A program made the translations under genes and the position numbers. The notes beneath the pieces are model-generated. The model did no database searches, had not been told where the DNA came from, and was given only the letters and a program-made list of their open reading frames with translations. A stretch of 64,000 nt of DNA from Sphingomonas_D zeicaulis (GTDB lineage: Bacteria; Pseudomonadota; Alphaproteobacteria; Sphingomonadales; Sphingomonadaceae), in contig NZ_JBNPXQ010000006.1 in the NCBI RefSeq assembly GCF_050433225.1, forward strand, positions 62,001 through 126,000, read 5' to 3'. The first letter of the stretch is position 1, and each line of letters begins with the position of its first letter. Of this stretch, positions 8,377-17,117 are shown piece after piece.

Positions 8377-9483
8377 ATGAACGACATGACCGCCACGCCG
8401 TGGCCGCGGGACCGCGTGATCCCGGAATCGACCTGGCAGCGCCCCGCGGGCACGCGCGTCATCTCGGCCGATGATCATCTGATCGAAGAGCCGGGGCTGT
8501 GGGAAGATCGGCTGAAGGGGGCGGACAAGGATCGCGCGCCGAAGTATTGGCGTGACGAGACCGGCTTTCATCTTGAAGTCGATGGCCATTCCTATGACGT
8601 GCCGGGCCTGCCGCCGCTCTTTCCCGAAGGCCGCGAGGGCTTCTGGGACGTGTCGAAGCGCCTGGCCGATATGGACGCCGAAGGAATTGACGCCGCCGTC
8701 ATCTATCATGGCCGCCTCAACAGCCTGATCCGGATGCCCGACAAGGAATTCTGGTATCGCTGCGTCGATGTCTGCAACGAATGGGCGGCGGAGTGGAAAG
8801 AGGCTGCTCCGGATCGGCTGTTCCCCGTGGCGCTGCTGCCCACCTTCCTCTGGCCGGAGCAGACCAGGGACTATCTCCAGAAGCTCCAGCAACTGGGCTA
8901 CAAGGCGATCGACATTCCGGTGAGCCCGAAAGGCGTGCGCTACAACAGCCTTTCCATGGATCCGATGTGGGAAGCGATCCAGGAAAGCGGTATGCCGGTG
9001 TCGTTCCACATCGGCGCCTACATTCAATATTCCGGACGCGGCTCGTTGGGCGCCAACCTCAACGCTAATCTGATGCCGTTCACGGGGCTGTTCGGCCAAC
9101 TGGTGTTCTCCGGCGTGTTCGACCGGTTTCCGGGCCTCAAGGTCGTCTTCACCGAGGGGGGGGCCAGCTGGGTGCCCGGCACGCTTGAAAATGCAGACAA
9201 GGTCGCCCGCGACTATGCGAGCGAACTGCGCCCGAAGCTCGCGCACAAGCCGAGCTGGTACTGGCACAACAACTGCTACACCACCTTCATGGAAGATGAT
9301 GTGGCAATGGAGAATATCGGCCGGCTCGGCGCAGGCCGCGTGATGTGGTCGACCGACTATCCGCATCCCGAGGGCGTGATGGGCAGCTCCGATGCGATCA
9401 TGAAGCGCATCTTCGACATGGTGGGTGAGGACGCCGGCAAGCAGGTGGTCGGCGCTAACGCCGCCGGCCTCTGGGGCATCTGA
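8377..9483 (+). CDS. amidohydrolase family 2 metal-dependent hydrolase/decarboxylase
   Basis: A 368-residue TIM-barrel protein of the amidohydrolase-2 family (ACMSD-like), whose members are hydrolases or non-oxidative decarboxylases. It begins with the family signature ISADDHLIEEPGLWEDR, has the central segment SFHIGAY that should supply a metal His, a conserved VFTEGGASWVP strand, and STDYPHPEG near the C-terminus that supplies the catalytic Asp. It is a single-gene unit, ended by a strong hairpin and convergent with a crotonase. An 8-G run (9156-9163) lies within the coding region. Many members of this subgroup in sphingomonads and actinobacteria sit in aromatic or terpenoid clusters without a defined substrate. 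Confidence 0.85.
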   Translation: MNDMTATPWPRDRVIPESTWQRPAGTRVISADDHLIEEPGLWEDRLKGADKDRAPKYWRDETGFHLEVDGHSYDVPGLPPLFPEGREGFWDVSKRLADMDAEGIDAAVIYHGRLNSLIRMPDKEFWYRCVDVCNEWAAEWKEAAPDRLFPVALLPTFLWPEQTRDYLQKLQQLGYKAIDIPVSPKGVRYNSLSMDPMWEAIQESGMPVSFHIGAYIQYSGRGSLGANLNANLMPFTGLFGQLVFSGVFDRFPGLKVVFTEGGASWVPGTLENADKVARDYASELRPKLAHKPSWYWHNNCYTTFMEDDVAMENIGRLGAGRVMWSTDYPHPEGVMGSSDAIMKRIFDMVGEDAGKQVVGANAAGLWGI

Positions 9484-9484
9484 T

Positions 9485-9521
9485 ACCAAGCTGCGATGAG
9501 CATGACTCATCGCGGCTTGGT
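9485..9521. terminator. strong hairpin between convergent genes
   Basis: A 16-bp stem (9485-9500 with 9506-9521, one G-U pair) and a 5-nt loop (CATGA) immediately after the amidohydrolase stop codon. Little T follows (GGTTAAG), so it is a stem-type or Rho-assisted terminator at best. It may also be a dispersed palindromic repeat. Confidence 0.55.
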
Positions 9522-9599
9522 TAAGCCCGCGTGGCGCCTGAGCGATACCCTCTCCTGATCGGTCGCAGACCGAGCGGGACGGTATGAGTGGGGGGGGGG

Positions 9600-9634
9600 C
9601 GGACCGGCGCGGTCGAGGGGGCCGCGCCGGTCCG
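9600..9634. terminator. GC-rich hairpin downstream of the seven-gene operon
   Basis: Perfect 13-bp inverted repeat (9600-9612 with 9622-9634) around a 9-nt loop, preceded by a run of ten G (9590-9599). It lies 17 bp past the end of the minus-strand crotonase gene and probably ends that operon. No U-tract. Confidence 0.5.
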
Positions 9635-9651
9635 ATTTCCGGAGGTTGGCG

Positions 9652-10401
9652 CTACGCCGTCGGCGGCGCGGTCTTCGCCTGACCGCTCCAGTGCATCCCG
9701 CCGCTCGCATTGCGAAGCGCCAGCGCATCCGCTTCCAGGCGCAGCGCATCGGACAGGGTGCCGTGCGCGCCGCGGTCGACGACATCCTTGACGACCCGGA
9801 TGAGCGCCGGATCATGGCTGGCGATGGCGCTCGCCACCTCGATCGCGCGCGCCAGCAGGCGATCGGGCGCCAGCACCTCGTTCACGAGGCCTGCACGCAA
9901 CGCGGTTTCGGCGTTGATGGGCTGGCAGGAGAGCATCATCTGTTTCGCGAACCGGGTTCCCGTCGCATGGGGCAGGCGTGAGCCCATGCCGCTGCCGGAC
10001 AAGGCGCCGATGCGGGCATGCGTGTCGGCGAAGCGCGCTTCCGTGCTCGCCAGGATGAAATCGCACCCCAGCGCCATCTCCAGCCCGCCGGTATAGGCAG
10101 CGCCGCCCACGGCGGCGATGATTGGTTTGGCGAGCGTCGCCATGCTCTGGATCAGGGCGGTCGCCCGGTGGCGCGGCGCATCCGGTGCCGAGAACGTCTT
10201 GAGGTCGAGGCCGGCGCAGAAGGCGGGCGGCGTCCCGGTCAGCACGGCCGCGCGGAGCTGATCCTCCTTCTCGAAGCAAGCGAATGCAGCGCTCAGCGCG
10301 TCGAGAAGCTCCAGATCGATCGCGTTGCGCTGGGCGGGCCGGTTCAGTGACAACAGCATGACGCCGGCGCTCGGCTCGTCAATGTGCAGCACGGAGGTCA
10401 C
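9652..10401 (-). CDS. enoyl-CoA hydratase/isomerase family protein
   Basis: A 249-residue crotonase-fold enzyme, the last gene of a seven-gene minus-strand operon. The oxyanion segments are PAFCAGLDLK and AAYTGGLEMAL; the latter keeps the first catalytic-type glutamate (GGLE). The second (PE) is replaced in the stretch DTHARIGALSG, a variant common in a large bacterial EchA group. It probably hydrates or isomerises a pathway enoyl-CoA; the reaction is not certain. Its ATG overlaps the end of the epoxide hydrolase gene by 4 bp, so the two are co-translated. Confidence 0.83.
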   Translation of the reverse strand: MTSVLHIDEPSAGVMLLSLNRPAQRNAIDLELLDALSAAFACFEKEDQLRAAVLTGTPPAFCAGLDLKTFSAPDAPRHRATALIQSMATLAKPIIAAVGGAAYTGGLEMALGCDFILASTEARFADTHARIGALSGSGMGSRLPHATGTRFAKQMMLSCQPINAETALRAGLVNEVLAPDRLLARAIEVASAIASHDPALIRVVKDVVDRGAHGTLSDALRLEADALALRNASGGMHWSGQAKTAPPTA

Positions 10402-11501
10402 GCCTGGCTCCCGAAGAAGGCGATGACGTCTTGCGCGAAGGCGTCCGGCTCTTCCATCGCTGCGAAATGACCGCCCGCTGCCATGGTTGTCATCCGCTGC
10501 ACATTATAGTGCCGTTCCGCCAGCGCGCGCGATGGCATCGGATAGAACTCGGCTGGGAAATGGGCGAGGCCCGTCGGCACGAGGACACGCCCGGAAGCGC
10601 GCTGCTCCTGACCCAAGCCATAATACATCCAGATCGACGACATCACCGTGTCGTTCACGAGGTAGGACATCAGATTGGTGATCAGATGGTCCTTGCTGAA
10701 GCGGCTTTCGATGTCGCCCTTCGTATCGCCCCAGCGCCAGAACTTCTCGACCACCCAGGCTGCCCAGCCGACCGGATTGTCGTGCAGCGCAAGGCCGATG
10801 GTCTGCGGCTTGGTCATATGCTCATGCTGATAGGCGCCCTCGGCCTGGATCAGCTTGCCGACATCGGCCCAATAGTCGCGCAGTTCGGCGTCGGCGTCGG
10901 GTCCGGCCGGTGGAGGCATGAAGAAGTTGAGGTGGATCGCCGCGACGGCATCGGCATGGGACATGCCGAGTTGCGTCGTGACTACCGATCCCCAATCGCC
11001 GCCCTGCGCGAAGAAGCGGGGATAGCCCAGCGCATCGACCATAAGTGTCCGCCACATGGCGGCGACGCGCGCAGGCCCGATCGGACGGGGCGGGCGGCCC
11101 GACCAGCCATAGCCGGGCAATGAAGGAATGACGAGCGAGAAGCCCGCCTCGAGGAGCAGCGGGATCACCGCCTGGAACTCGACGACCGAGCCCGGCCAGC
11201 CATGGGTCAGCAGGATCGGCACATCGTGTCGCCCGTCGCCGCGCACATGGTAGAAATGGATGGGGATGCCGTCGATCTCGACGCGAAACTGGGGCCAGAG
11301 GTTGAGTGCCCGTTCTTCCTTGCGCCAGTCATAGCCGGAGCGCCAATAATCCACGAGCTCGGCGAGATAGCGGGCATCCATGCCATAGCGCCACTGATCC
11401 TCGTCATCGGGCATATAGCCGATCCGACTGCTGGCGAGACGCGCCTGGATCCGCTCGAGCACGGCTTGCGGAACATCGATCTGGAACGGCTGCGGGCTCA
11501 T
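10398..11501 (-). CDS. epoxide hydrolase (alpha/beta hydrolase with EHN domain)
   Basis: A 367-residue alpha/beta hydrolase with the N-terminal epoxide-hydrolase (EHN) domain (about 4-110). The oxyanion motif is HGWPGS at 100-105, the nucleophile is Asp169 in GGDWGS, and the general base is His345 in GGHFAAMEEP. The nucleophile Asp rather than Ser supports epoxide or halide hydrolysis rather than ester hydrolysis. Juvenile-hormone and limonene-type epoxides are processed by this group. The operon context (acyl-CoA ligase, aldehyde dehydrogenase, VOC) suggests an epoxide formed in the pathway. Confidence 0.9.
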   Translation of the reverse strand: MSPQPFQIDVPQAVLERIQARLASSRIGYMPDDEDQWRYGMDARYLAELVDYWRSGYDWRKEERALNLWPQFRVEIDGIPIHFYHVRGDGRHDVPILLTHGWPGSVVEFQAVIPLLLEAGFSLVIPSLPGYGWSGRPPRPIGPARVAAMWRTLMVDALGYPRFFAQGGDWGSVVTTQLGMSHADAVAAIHLNFFMPPPAGPDADAELRDYWADVGKLIQAEGAYQHEHMTKPQTIGLALHDNPVGWAAWVVEKFWRWGDTKGDIESRFSKDHLITNLMSYLVNDTVMSSIWMYYGLGQEQRASGRVLVPTGLAHFPAEFYPMPSRALAERHYNVQRMTTMAAGGHFAAMEEPDAFAQDVIAFFGSQA

Positions 11502-11570
11502 CTTGTCTCCTGTGTCCGGATCCCTGCGGACGTCTGCTACGATCTGACGATGGCACCCCTGGCGAGTGGG

Positions 11571-12104
11571 CTACGACTTTATTGCATAGGGTCGGACAGG
11601 ATCGCTTCCGTCCCAGGCCTGCCCTGCGGCGCGTATGCGCTCGATCCCGGCCCGCCGCATCGGCAGCATCTCGGACATCTCCAGGCTGGTACCGGCATGC
11701 AGCGCATCCTCGAAATAGGCGAAGCGGATCGCGCCGACGCGCCCCTCCTGAACCGGCGTCAGGCCGTTGGCCACCGCCGAAGCATGGACGCCGTCATAGT
11801 CATCCGGCCAGACGCAGATGTGCTGCAGGCCTTCCCCGTGCTGATCGAGGAACTCTCGATAGACGCTGGGCGTGTCGCATCGCTGCTGGATCAGTTCGAT
11901 CTGCATGTCGCCGGAATTGGCGAGCGCATAGCTCATGTCCATCCCGGCAAGATCGACCCCGCGAAAGCGATATTCGTCGAGCGGAAGCCGCACATTGTAG
12001 AACCATGGCCCGATGCGCAGCTTGCCCGCCCAGACCTTCATCGCCGCCTCGATGTCGCGCACGACATAGCCCAGCTGGCGGATCGGGCCATATCCCGTGA
12101 TCAT
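11571..12104 (-). CDS. VOC superfamily protein (glyoxalase/methylmalonyl-CoA epimerase fold)
   Basis: A 177-residue vicinal-oxygen-chelate protein. The N-terminal module opens with LGYVVRDIEAAMKVWAGKL and the second half contains GLQHICVWPDD and GLTPVQEGRVG, which place it among lyase, epimerase and dioxygenase relatives of glyoxalase I. A similar gene (27435) also lies beside an acyl-CoA ligase, so an epimerase or lyase acting on CoA thioesters is possible. The start chosen (12104) overlaps the NmrA-like gene by 4 bp; the longer open frame upstream is out of the NmrA frame and is a shadow. Confidence 0.78.
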   Translation of the reverse strand: MITGYGPIRQLGYVVRDIEAAMKVWAGKLRIGPWFYNVRLPLDEYRFRGVDLAGMDMSYALANSGDMQIELIQQRCDTPSVYREFLDQHGEGLQHICVWPDDYDGVHASAVANGLTPVQEGRVGAIRFAYFEDALHAGTSLEMSEMLPMRRAGIERIRAAGQAWDGSDPVRPYAIKS

Positions 12105-13000
12105 GACCGGATCGCCGCGGCATGCCGCGCGGCCCAGTCGGCGAAGCGGGTGGGGCGGAGCCCCCAGCGCGTCATTTCGGCCGGTCGCGCCGAATAGTTG
12201 ACGACGTTCATCCACGATTGGGTCTCGACCCATCCGGCATGCTGGCCCCGCGCGACAAGATCGTCCGGCTCGCATGTCCTTGCGATCACCGCCCGGCCGA
12301 GAATGTCGCTCAGCACCTGCGCAATCTGCTGCAGCGTCAGCAGGTCGCCTGCCAGCTCGATTTCCTGTCCGTCGAAGCGATCGGGCGCTTCGATCGCGGC
12401 GGCCGCTGCCTGTCCGATGTCCTCGGCCGCAACCAGGACCATCGGCGTGTCGGCATGAAGGCAGGTCAGGATCTCGCCCCGGACGAGGTCCGGAAACATC
12501 CAGCCCGCCTTCGGCATGGCGAAATTCTCCATCATGAAGGCCGGGCGCAGGATCGTGTGGGCCGGAACGCCGCCAGCGCGAACGAGGGCTTCCGCGTCGG
12601 CCTTGCTCTGCCAATAATTGCGGTGCCAGCGCCCCTCGGCCCATCCCGGCATCGTCGTGAACGCGCCGGTATTGGAGACCGAACTGTGCACCACGCGATG
12701 CACGCCGGCAGTGTGTGCCGCGTCGATCAGGGCGTGCGCCTGGTTGCGCTCGCTGTCCGCATCCGCTCCGGGCGCGGGCTGCACGGAGAAGATTGCATCG
12801 GTCCCGCGCAGCGCCGCGGCGAGAGCTGCGGGATCATCGAAGCTGCCGACCGCAAGCTCGGCACCCGCGACCGCGAGCGCGCGGGCGGCCGCCGTCTCGA
12901 CGTCGCGGACCAGTGCGCGCACCGGCCGGCCGCGGGCCAGCAGCGCAGCCGCGACCGCACCCCCCTGCGTACCCGTCGCGCCCGTCACCAGCGTCAGCAT
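12101..13000 (-). CDS. NmrA-like NAD(P)-binding oxidoreductase/sensor
   Basis: A 299-residue atypical SDR of the NmrA/NAD(P)H-azoreductase type. It has the cofactor loop VTGATGTQGGAVAAAL (5-20), HSSVSNTG in place of a normal SDR active site, and no YxxxK pair where expected. Members are redox sensors or reductases that bind NAD(P). I chose ATG 13000 over TTG 13003, with GGGAG upstream. It lies between the acyl-CoA ligase (25 bp upstream) and the VOC gene (4-bp overlap), in the middle of the operon. Role in the pathway unknown. Confidence 0.82.
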   Translation of the reverse strand: MLTLVTGATGTQGGAVAAALLARGRPVRALVRDVETAAARALAVAGAELAVGSFDDPAALAAALRGTDAIFSVQPAPGADADSERNQAHALIDAAHTAGVHRVVHSSVSNTGAFTTMPGWAEGRWHRNYWQSKADAEALVRAGGVPAHTILRPAFMMENFAMPKAGWMFPDLVRGEILTCLHADTPMVLVAAEDIGQAAAAAIEAPDRFDGQEIELAGDLLTLQQIAQVLSDILGRAVIARTCEPDDLVARGQHAGWVETQSWMNVVNYSARPAEMTRWGLRPTRFADWAARHAAAIRS

Positions 13001-13024
13001 CAAGGATCTCCCGCCATCGCGCCG

Positions 13025-14599
13025 TCAGGCGGATTTCAGCGCTTCCTTCAGCGCATATTTGATGACCTTGCCGGTCGAGTTCATTGGCAGCGTTTCAAGG
13101 AAGGTGACGCCGCGAGGCACCTTGTAATTGGCGAGGTTGGCCTTGCACCATGCGACGACCTCCTCGGCGGTGATGGTCGATCCGGCGGCGCGCACGACGA
13201 AGGCGTGGCCGACCTCGCCCAGCCGCTGATCGGCTATTCCGACGATCGCCGACTGGTGGATGCCGGGAAGGCCGGTCATCTGTTTCTCGATTTCAGCGGG
13301 ATAGACGTTGAAACCGCCAACGATGTACATGTCCTTCAGACGATCGGTGAGCTTCAGATAGCCCTGCGCATCGAGATAGCCGACATCGCCGGTATGCAGC
13401 CATCCATCCGCATCCAGCGTCAGGCGGGTGGCTTCGGGATTGTCCATATATTCGATCAGCAGCTTGCCGTCGCGGATCAGCACCTCGCCTGGCTCCCCGA
13501 CGGGGAGGACGGCGCCGTCGGGGCCCGCCACCCGGATTTCGGTGCCTGGAATCGCTGTGCCGACGGTGTAGGCCACGCGCTCCATCGGGTCGCCCGGGCG
13601 GGTGTGGGTGGCCGAACCGGCACACTCGGTCATGCCGTATCCGGTGCTGATCTCCTGGATCGGGGTTTCCGCCTCCAGTCGCTTCATCAGTTCGATCGGC
13701 ACGACCGTGGAGCCGGTCGACATGAACCGCCAGGACGAGATGTCCCAGTCGCGCCAGTTGGGAAAGGCGAGCAGTTCCTGGAACACGGTCGGCGGTGCGG
13801 GCATCACCGTGATGCGATTGCGCGCGACCAGATCAAGCACGCTCACCGGATCATACGCTTCGGGCCAGTAGACGGTGGCGCCACTCAGCAGCCCCGCCAC
13901 CCAGCCAGCCTTGTAGGAGGCGTTATGCGAGAAGGGACCGAACACGCCATAGCGGTCGCCGTCATGCTGCCGTGCGATGTCGACCCAGGCCTGCCCGCCG
14001 GCAAGCGACCGGCGGTGGTCGAACAGCGCGCCCTTCGGCGCGCCGGTGGTGCCGGACGTGAACATGAGGTCGGACACCGTGTCCGGCTTCACCATCGCCG
14101 CGCGTTCGGCGAGCGCGGGATCGCCGATGGCGTCGCCGCTAGCGATGAACGCATCCCAGCCGGTCTCCTGCGCGCCGAGCCGGTCGGGGGCAGCGCGCAG
14201 GACGATCCGACGGCGCAGCTCCGGCATATCCTCCGCCTTGAGCATGGCGGGATAATAGCGGCCGAGGAAATCGCCGACGGCGAACAGCCGCGTGATGCGG
14301 CCACGGCGGACGACGTCCGCCACCTCGCCGCCCTTCAGCCGCGTATTGAGCGGCACCAGGACGCCGGCCGCCCGCTGGATGCCGATCGCCGCCACCACCC
14401 ATTCCCACATGTTCGGCGCCCAGATTGCGGTGCGATCGCCCGGCAGGGCGCCGTCGGCGATCAGGGCCTTGGCAACCAAGTCCGCCTGACGATCCAGCTC
14501 CCGGAAGCTGATGGCGCCGTCCAGTTGCGATACCAACGCCGCGCGGTCGCCATAGCGGTTGGCCGTATCACGCATCAGCGCGGGGATGGTGGTCGTCAT
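13025..14599 (-). CDS. acyl-CoA ligase (AMP-binding, FadD3-like)
   Basis: A 524-residue ANL-superfamily ligase that forms acyl-CoA from a carboxylate, ATP and CoA. The P-loop FTSGTTGAPKGA, the STGYGMTE motif, the DGWLHTGDVGYLD hinge region and a C-terminal lysine in NSTGKVIKYAL are all intact. The N-terminus (RDTANRYGDRAALV) and its overall look are like FadD3/CaiC-type ligases that act on medium-size or ring-bearing acids; FadD3 itself activates the steroid propionate HIP. It lies between aldehyde dehydrogenase and NmrA-like genes, which fits an alcohol-aldehyde-acid-CoA order. Confidence 0.9.
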   Translation of the reverse strand: MTTTIPALMRDTANRYGDRAALVSQLDGAISFRELDRQADLVAKALIADGALPGDRTAIWAPNMWEWVVAAIGIQRAAGVLVPLNTRLKGGEVADVVRRGRITRLFAVGDFLGRYYPAMLKAEDMPELRRRIVLRAAPDRLGAQETGWDAFIASGDAIGDPALAERAAMVKPDTVSDLMFTSGTTGAPKGALFDHRRSLAGGQAWVDIARQHDGDRYGVFGPFSHNASYKAGWVAGLLSGATVYWPEAYDPVSVLDLVARNRITVMPAPPTVFQELLAFPNWRDWDISSWRFMSTGSTVVPIELMKRLEAETPIQEISTGYGMTECAGSATHTRPGDPMERVAYTVGTAIPGTEIRVAGPDGAVLPVGEPGEVLIRDGKLLIEYMDNPEATRLTLDADGWLHTGDVGYLDAQGYLKLTDRLKDMYIVGGFNVYPAEIEKQMTGLPGIHQSAIVGIADQRLGEVGHAFVVRAAGSTITAEEVVAWCKANLANYKVPRGVTFLETLPMNSTGKVIKYALKEALKSA

Positions 14600-14645
14600 G
14601 AGCGCCTTTGTCTGCCTGGCGGATGGGGGAGGGCGGTAGGCCCGG

Positions 14646-16121
14646 TCACGCCTTCAGGTGGGCCGGAAGTTCCTGCATGAACACCGCCTTGATTTCGGTG
14701 AAGCCGTGCAGGCCTTCCGCGCCGCCTTCGCGCCCGACCCCGGACTGCTTGAAGCCGCCATAGGGAATCGTATAGTCGATCACGCGGCCATTATGCCCGA
14801 AATTGCCGGTGCGGATGCGGCGGGCGACCTCGTAGGCGCGCTCCACATCCTCAGTGAAGACGCCACCCGACAGGCCGTAAATATTGTTGTTGGCGATGGC
14901 GATGGCTTCTTCCTCGCTGCCATAGGTGATGATCGTTCCGACCGGACCGAAAATCTCCTCGCGCGCGATCACCATGTCGTTGCTCGCGTCGGTGAACAGC
15001 GTGGGTTCGACATACCAGCCCTTGGGAAGATTCGTCGGACGGTTTCCGCCAGTGACGATCCGCGCGCCTTCCGCCTTGCCCTTTGCGATATAGTCGAGCA
15101 CGCGATCCTGCTGGCGGCTGGCGACCAGTGGCCCCATCTGGGTGGCGTCGGCGAAGGGATCGCCCACCGTCACATGCCGCATGGCACCAGCGATCGCTTC
15201 TTCTACGGCGGTTTTGAGCGCGGCAGGCACCAGGATACGGCTGAACGCCGCGCATTGCTGGCCGCAGAGACCCACGAGGTTGGGCATGATGCCGGAAACG
15301 ACCTTGCCGACATCGGCGTCTTCGAGGACGATCGCGGCCGACTTGCCGCCGAGTTCGGTGGTGATACGGCCAGAGCGGCCCGACACGACCGAGGCGATGT
15401 GCAGGCCGGCGGCCGTGGACCCTGTAAAGCTCACCTTGTCGACGCCCTGGTGACGGATCAGATAGTCGGAAACGTCGCGGTCGGCGGTCAGCACGGAGAA
15501 CACGCCCTCGGGCACATCGGCGGCGGCGATGCACTCGGCGAGGATCAGTGCTTCCAGGGGCGTTTCCGGCGAAGGCTTGGCGATGACCGTGCAGCCCGCG
15601 GCAAGGGCGAAGGCGACCTTCAGCGAAAGGGTGGCAAGCGGCGCGTTCCAGGGCACCACCGCCGCGACAACGCCCACCGGTTCGCGCACGACGATCGCAT
15701 AGCCGCCGGCCAGGGCCGGGCGGACGCTTTCGAACCCCTGTTCGGCGAGGCTGGCGGCGTAGCTGTAATAGCCGCCCATGAACGGCGCGGTCGCCGACGA
15801 TTGGGTATAGGGCATACCGACCTGCAACGACCAGGCACGGGCGAAGTCGTCGGCGCGCTTCGCCATCTCTTCGGCGATGCGGCGCAGAACGACGGCGCGC
15901 TCTGCACCCGTCGTGCGCGGCCAGGGGCCGTTGTCGAAGGCATTGCGCGCGGCGGCGATGGCGCGATCCATGTCGGCGATCGTCGCCTTCGCGACGCGGC
16001 CGACCGTCTCCTCGGTCGCGGGGGAGACAATGTCGATGCCCTGGCCCTCAGATGAATTGGACCAGTCCCCGCCGATGAACAGCTTCTCGGGGTTGGCGAG
16101 GTTGAGCAGCGTGTCGGTCAT
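14646..16121 (-). CDS. NAD(P)-dependent aldehyde dehydrogenase
   Basis: A 491-residue aldehyde dehydrogenase of normal length. Asn159 (VVPWNAPLA), Glu256 (TTELGGKS) and the nucleophile Cys290 (GLCGQQCAAF) are all present, with the FTGSTAAG cofactor loop at 232-239. It should oxidise an aldehyde to the acid that the adjacent ligase activates. I chose ATG 16121, at the normal family N-terminus; the frame remains open upstream through the SDR gene. It is second in the seven-gene operon after the SDR at 16168. Confidence 0.93.
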   Translation of the reverse strand: MTDTLLNLANPEKLFIGGDWSNSSEGQGIDIVSPATEETVGRVAKATIADMDRAIAAARNAFDNGPWPRTTGAERAVVLRRIAEEMAKRADDFARAWSLQVGMPYTQSSATAPFMGGYYSYAASLAEQGFESVRPALAGGYAIVVREPVGVVAAVVPWNAPLATLSLKVAFALAAGCTVIAKPSPETPLEALILAECIAAADVPEGVFSVLTADRDVSDYLIRHQGVDKVSFTGSTAAGLHIASVVSGRSGRITTELGGKSAAIVLEDADVGKVVSGIMPNLVGLCGQQCAAFSRILVPAALKTAVEEAIAGAMRHVTVGDPFADATQMGPLVASRQQDRVLDYIAKGKAEGARIVTGGNRPTNLPKGWYVEPTLFTDASNDMVIAREEIFGPVGTIITYGSEEEAIAIANNNIYGLSGGVFTEDVERAYEVARRIRTGNFGHNGRVIDYTIPYGGFKQSGVGREGGAEGLHGFTEIKAVFMQELPAHLKA

Positions 16122-16167
16122 GACGGATGTCTCCAGATGCGGATGAGGGCTGATGGCGACGCGCAGA

Positions 16168-16956
16168 TCAGGTCTCGACGACCACCGGCAGCGACAGGAT
16201 GTTCGCCACCCCGCCGTCGACCGGCAGCATGTGTCCGGTAATGTAGCCGGACGCCTCGGACGCGAGGAACTGGACGGGCCCCAGCATCTCGGCCGGATCG
16301 CCGAAGCGGCCGAGCGCAATGGCGTCGCGGAAGATCTTGGCGCGCTGCGGATGGCCGACGGTCGGCGCGGCCATGTCGGTGTCGAAGAAACCCGGCGCGA
16401 TCGCGTTGCAGGTGACGCCGTGCGGTGCGAGGTCGGCGGCGATTGCCCGGGTTATGCCGAGCACCGCATGCTTGCTCGCGACATAGGCGGACAGATTGGG
16501 CCTGCCGGTATCGGCGACATAGGAGGCGAAGTTGATGATCCGGCCCCATTTTCGCCGGGCCATACCCTTCGAAAGGTCACGACACAGGATGTACATGGAC
16601 GAGACGTTGACGTCGAACATCGTCTGCCAATGGCCGAGCGTCGATTCGTGAAGCGCGCCCCAGCCGCCGATCGCCCCGTTATTGACCAGGATGTCGATCG
16701 GTGTGTCCTCAGCGGTCAGCCGGTCCGCCGCGGCCTGGACGGCGTCCAGATCGCCCAGGTCAAAAGCGATGGTACGGGCCTGCCCGCCTGCCTCGCGGAC
16801 GGCCTCCGCCGTCTCTTCGAGCTTCCCGGCATCGCGCGCGGCGAGGATCAGCGACGCACCCGCCTCGGCGAAGCCAAGCGCGATGGCCTTGCCCAACCCG
16901 CGCGATGCGCCAGTGATCATGGCGGTGCGTCCCTCGAGCGAGAAGAGCCGGGTCAT
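16168..16956 (-). CDS. SDR family oxidoreductase
   Basis: A 262-residue classical SDR and the first gene of the seven-gene minus-strand operon. It has the cofactor loop TGASRGLGKAIAL, NNGAIGG, a complete Ser-Tyr-Lys set (INFASYVAD, SAYVASK) and a PVDGG C-terminal mark. Members oxidise secondary alcohols or reduce ketones with NAD(P)H. It starts at ATG 16956, divergent from the GMC oxidoreductase (161 bp apart); the shared intergenic space must hold both promoters. A short inverted repeat (GCCCGC at 17067, GCGGGC at 17076) is there but is not convincing as an operator. Confidence 0.9.
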   Translation of the reverse strand: MTRLFSLEGRTAMITGASRGLGKAIALGFAEAGASLILAARDAGKLEETAEAVREAGGQARTIAFDLGDLDAVQAAADRLTAEDTPIDILVNNGAIGGWGALHESTLGHWQTMFDVNVSSMYILCRDLSKGMARRKWGRIINFASYVADTGRPNLSAYVASKHAVLGITRAIAADLAPHGVTCNAIAPGFFDTDMAAPTVGHPQRAKIFRDAIALGRFGDPAEMLGPVQFLASEASGYITGHMLPVDGGVANILSLPVVVET

Positions 16957-17117
16957 TCGATCCTCATCCTGATGTGCTTGTTTGCCGCCATAGCGCGGTG
17001 GGTGCGTCGATTTCGATGGCGTTTGCCAACCCATCATAAGAGCGATTTCACTGCTGTCATCTTGTCGCCCGCCTGGCGGGCCGCGATGCATGTGGACAAA
17101 GAAGGAGAGCGATAACA

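Noticed and set aside
17067..17081. Short repeat GCCCGC-CTG-GCGGGC between the divergent SDR and GMC genes
   Set aside because: Six-base GC-only arms occur often by chance in this DNA; there is no further support for an operator.
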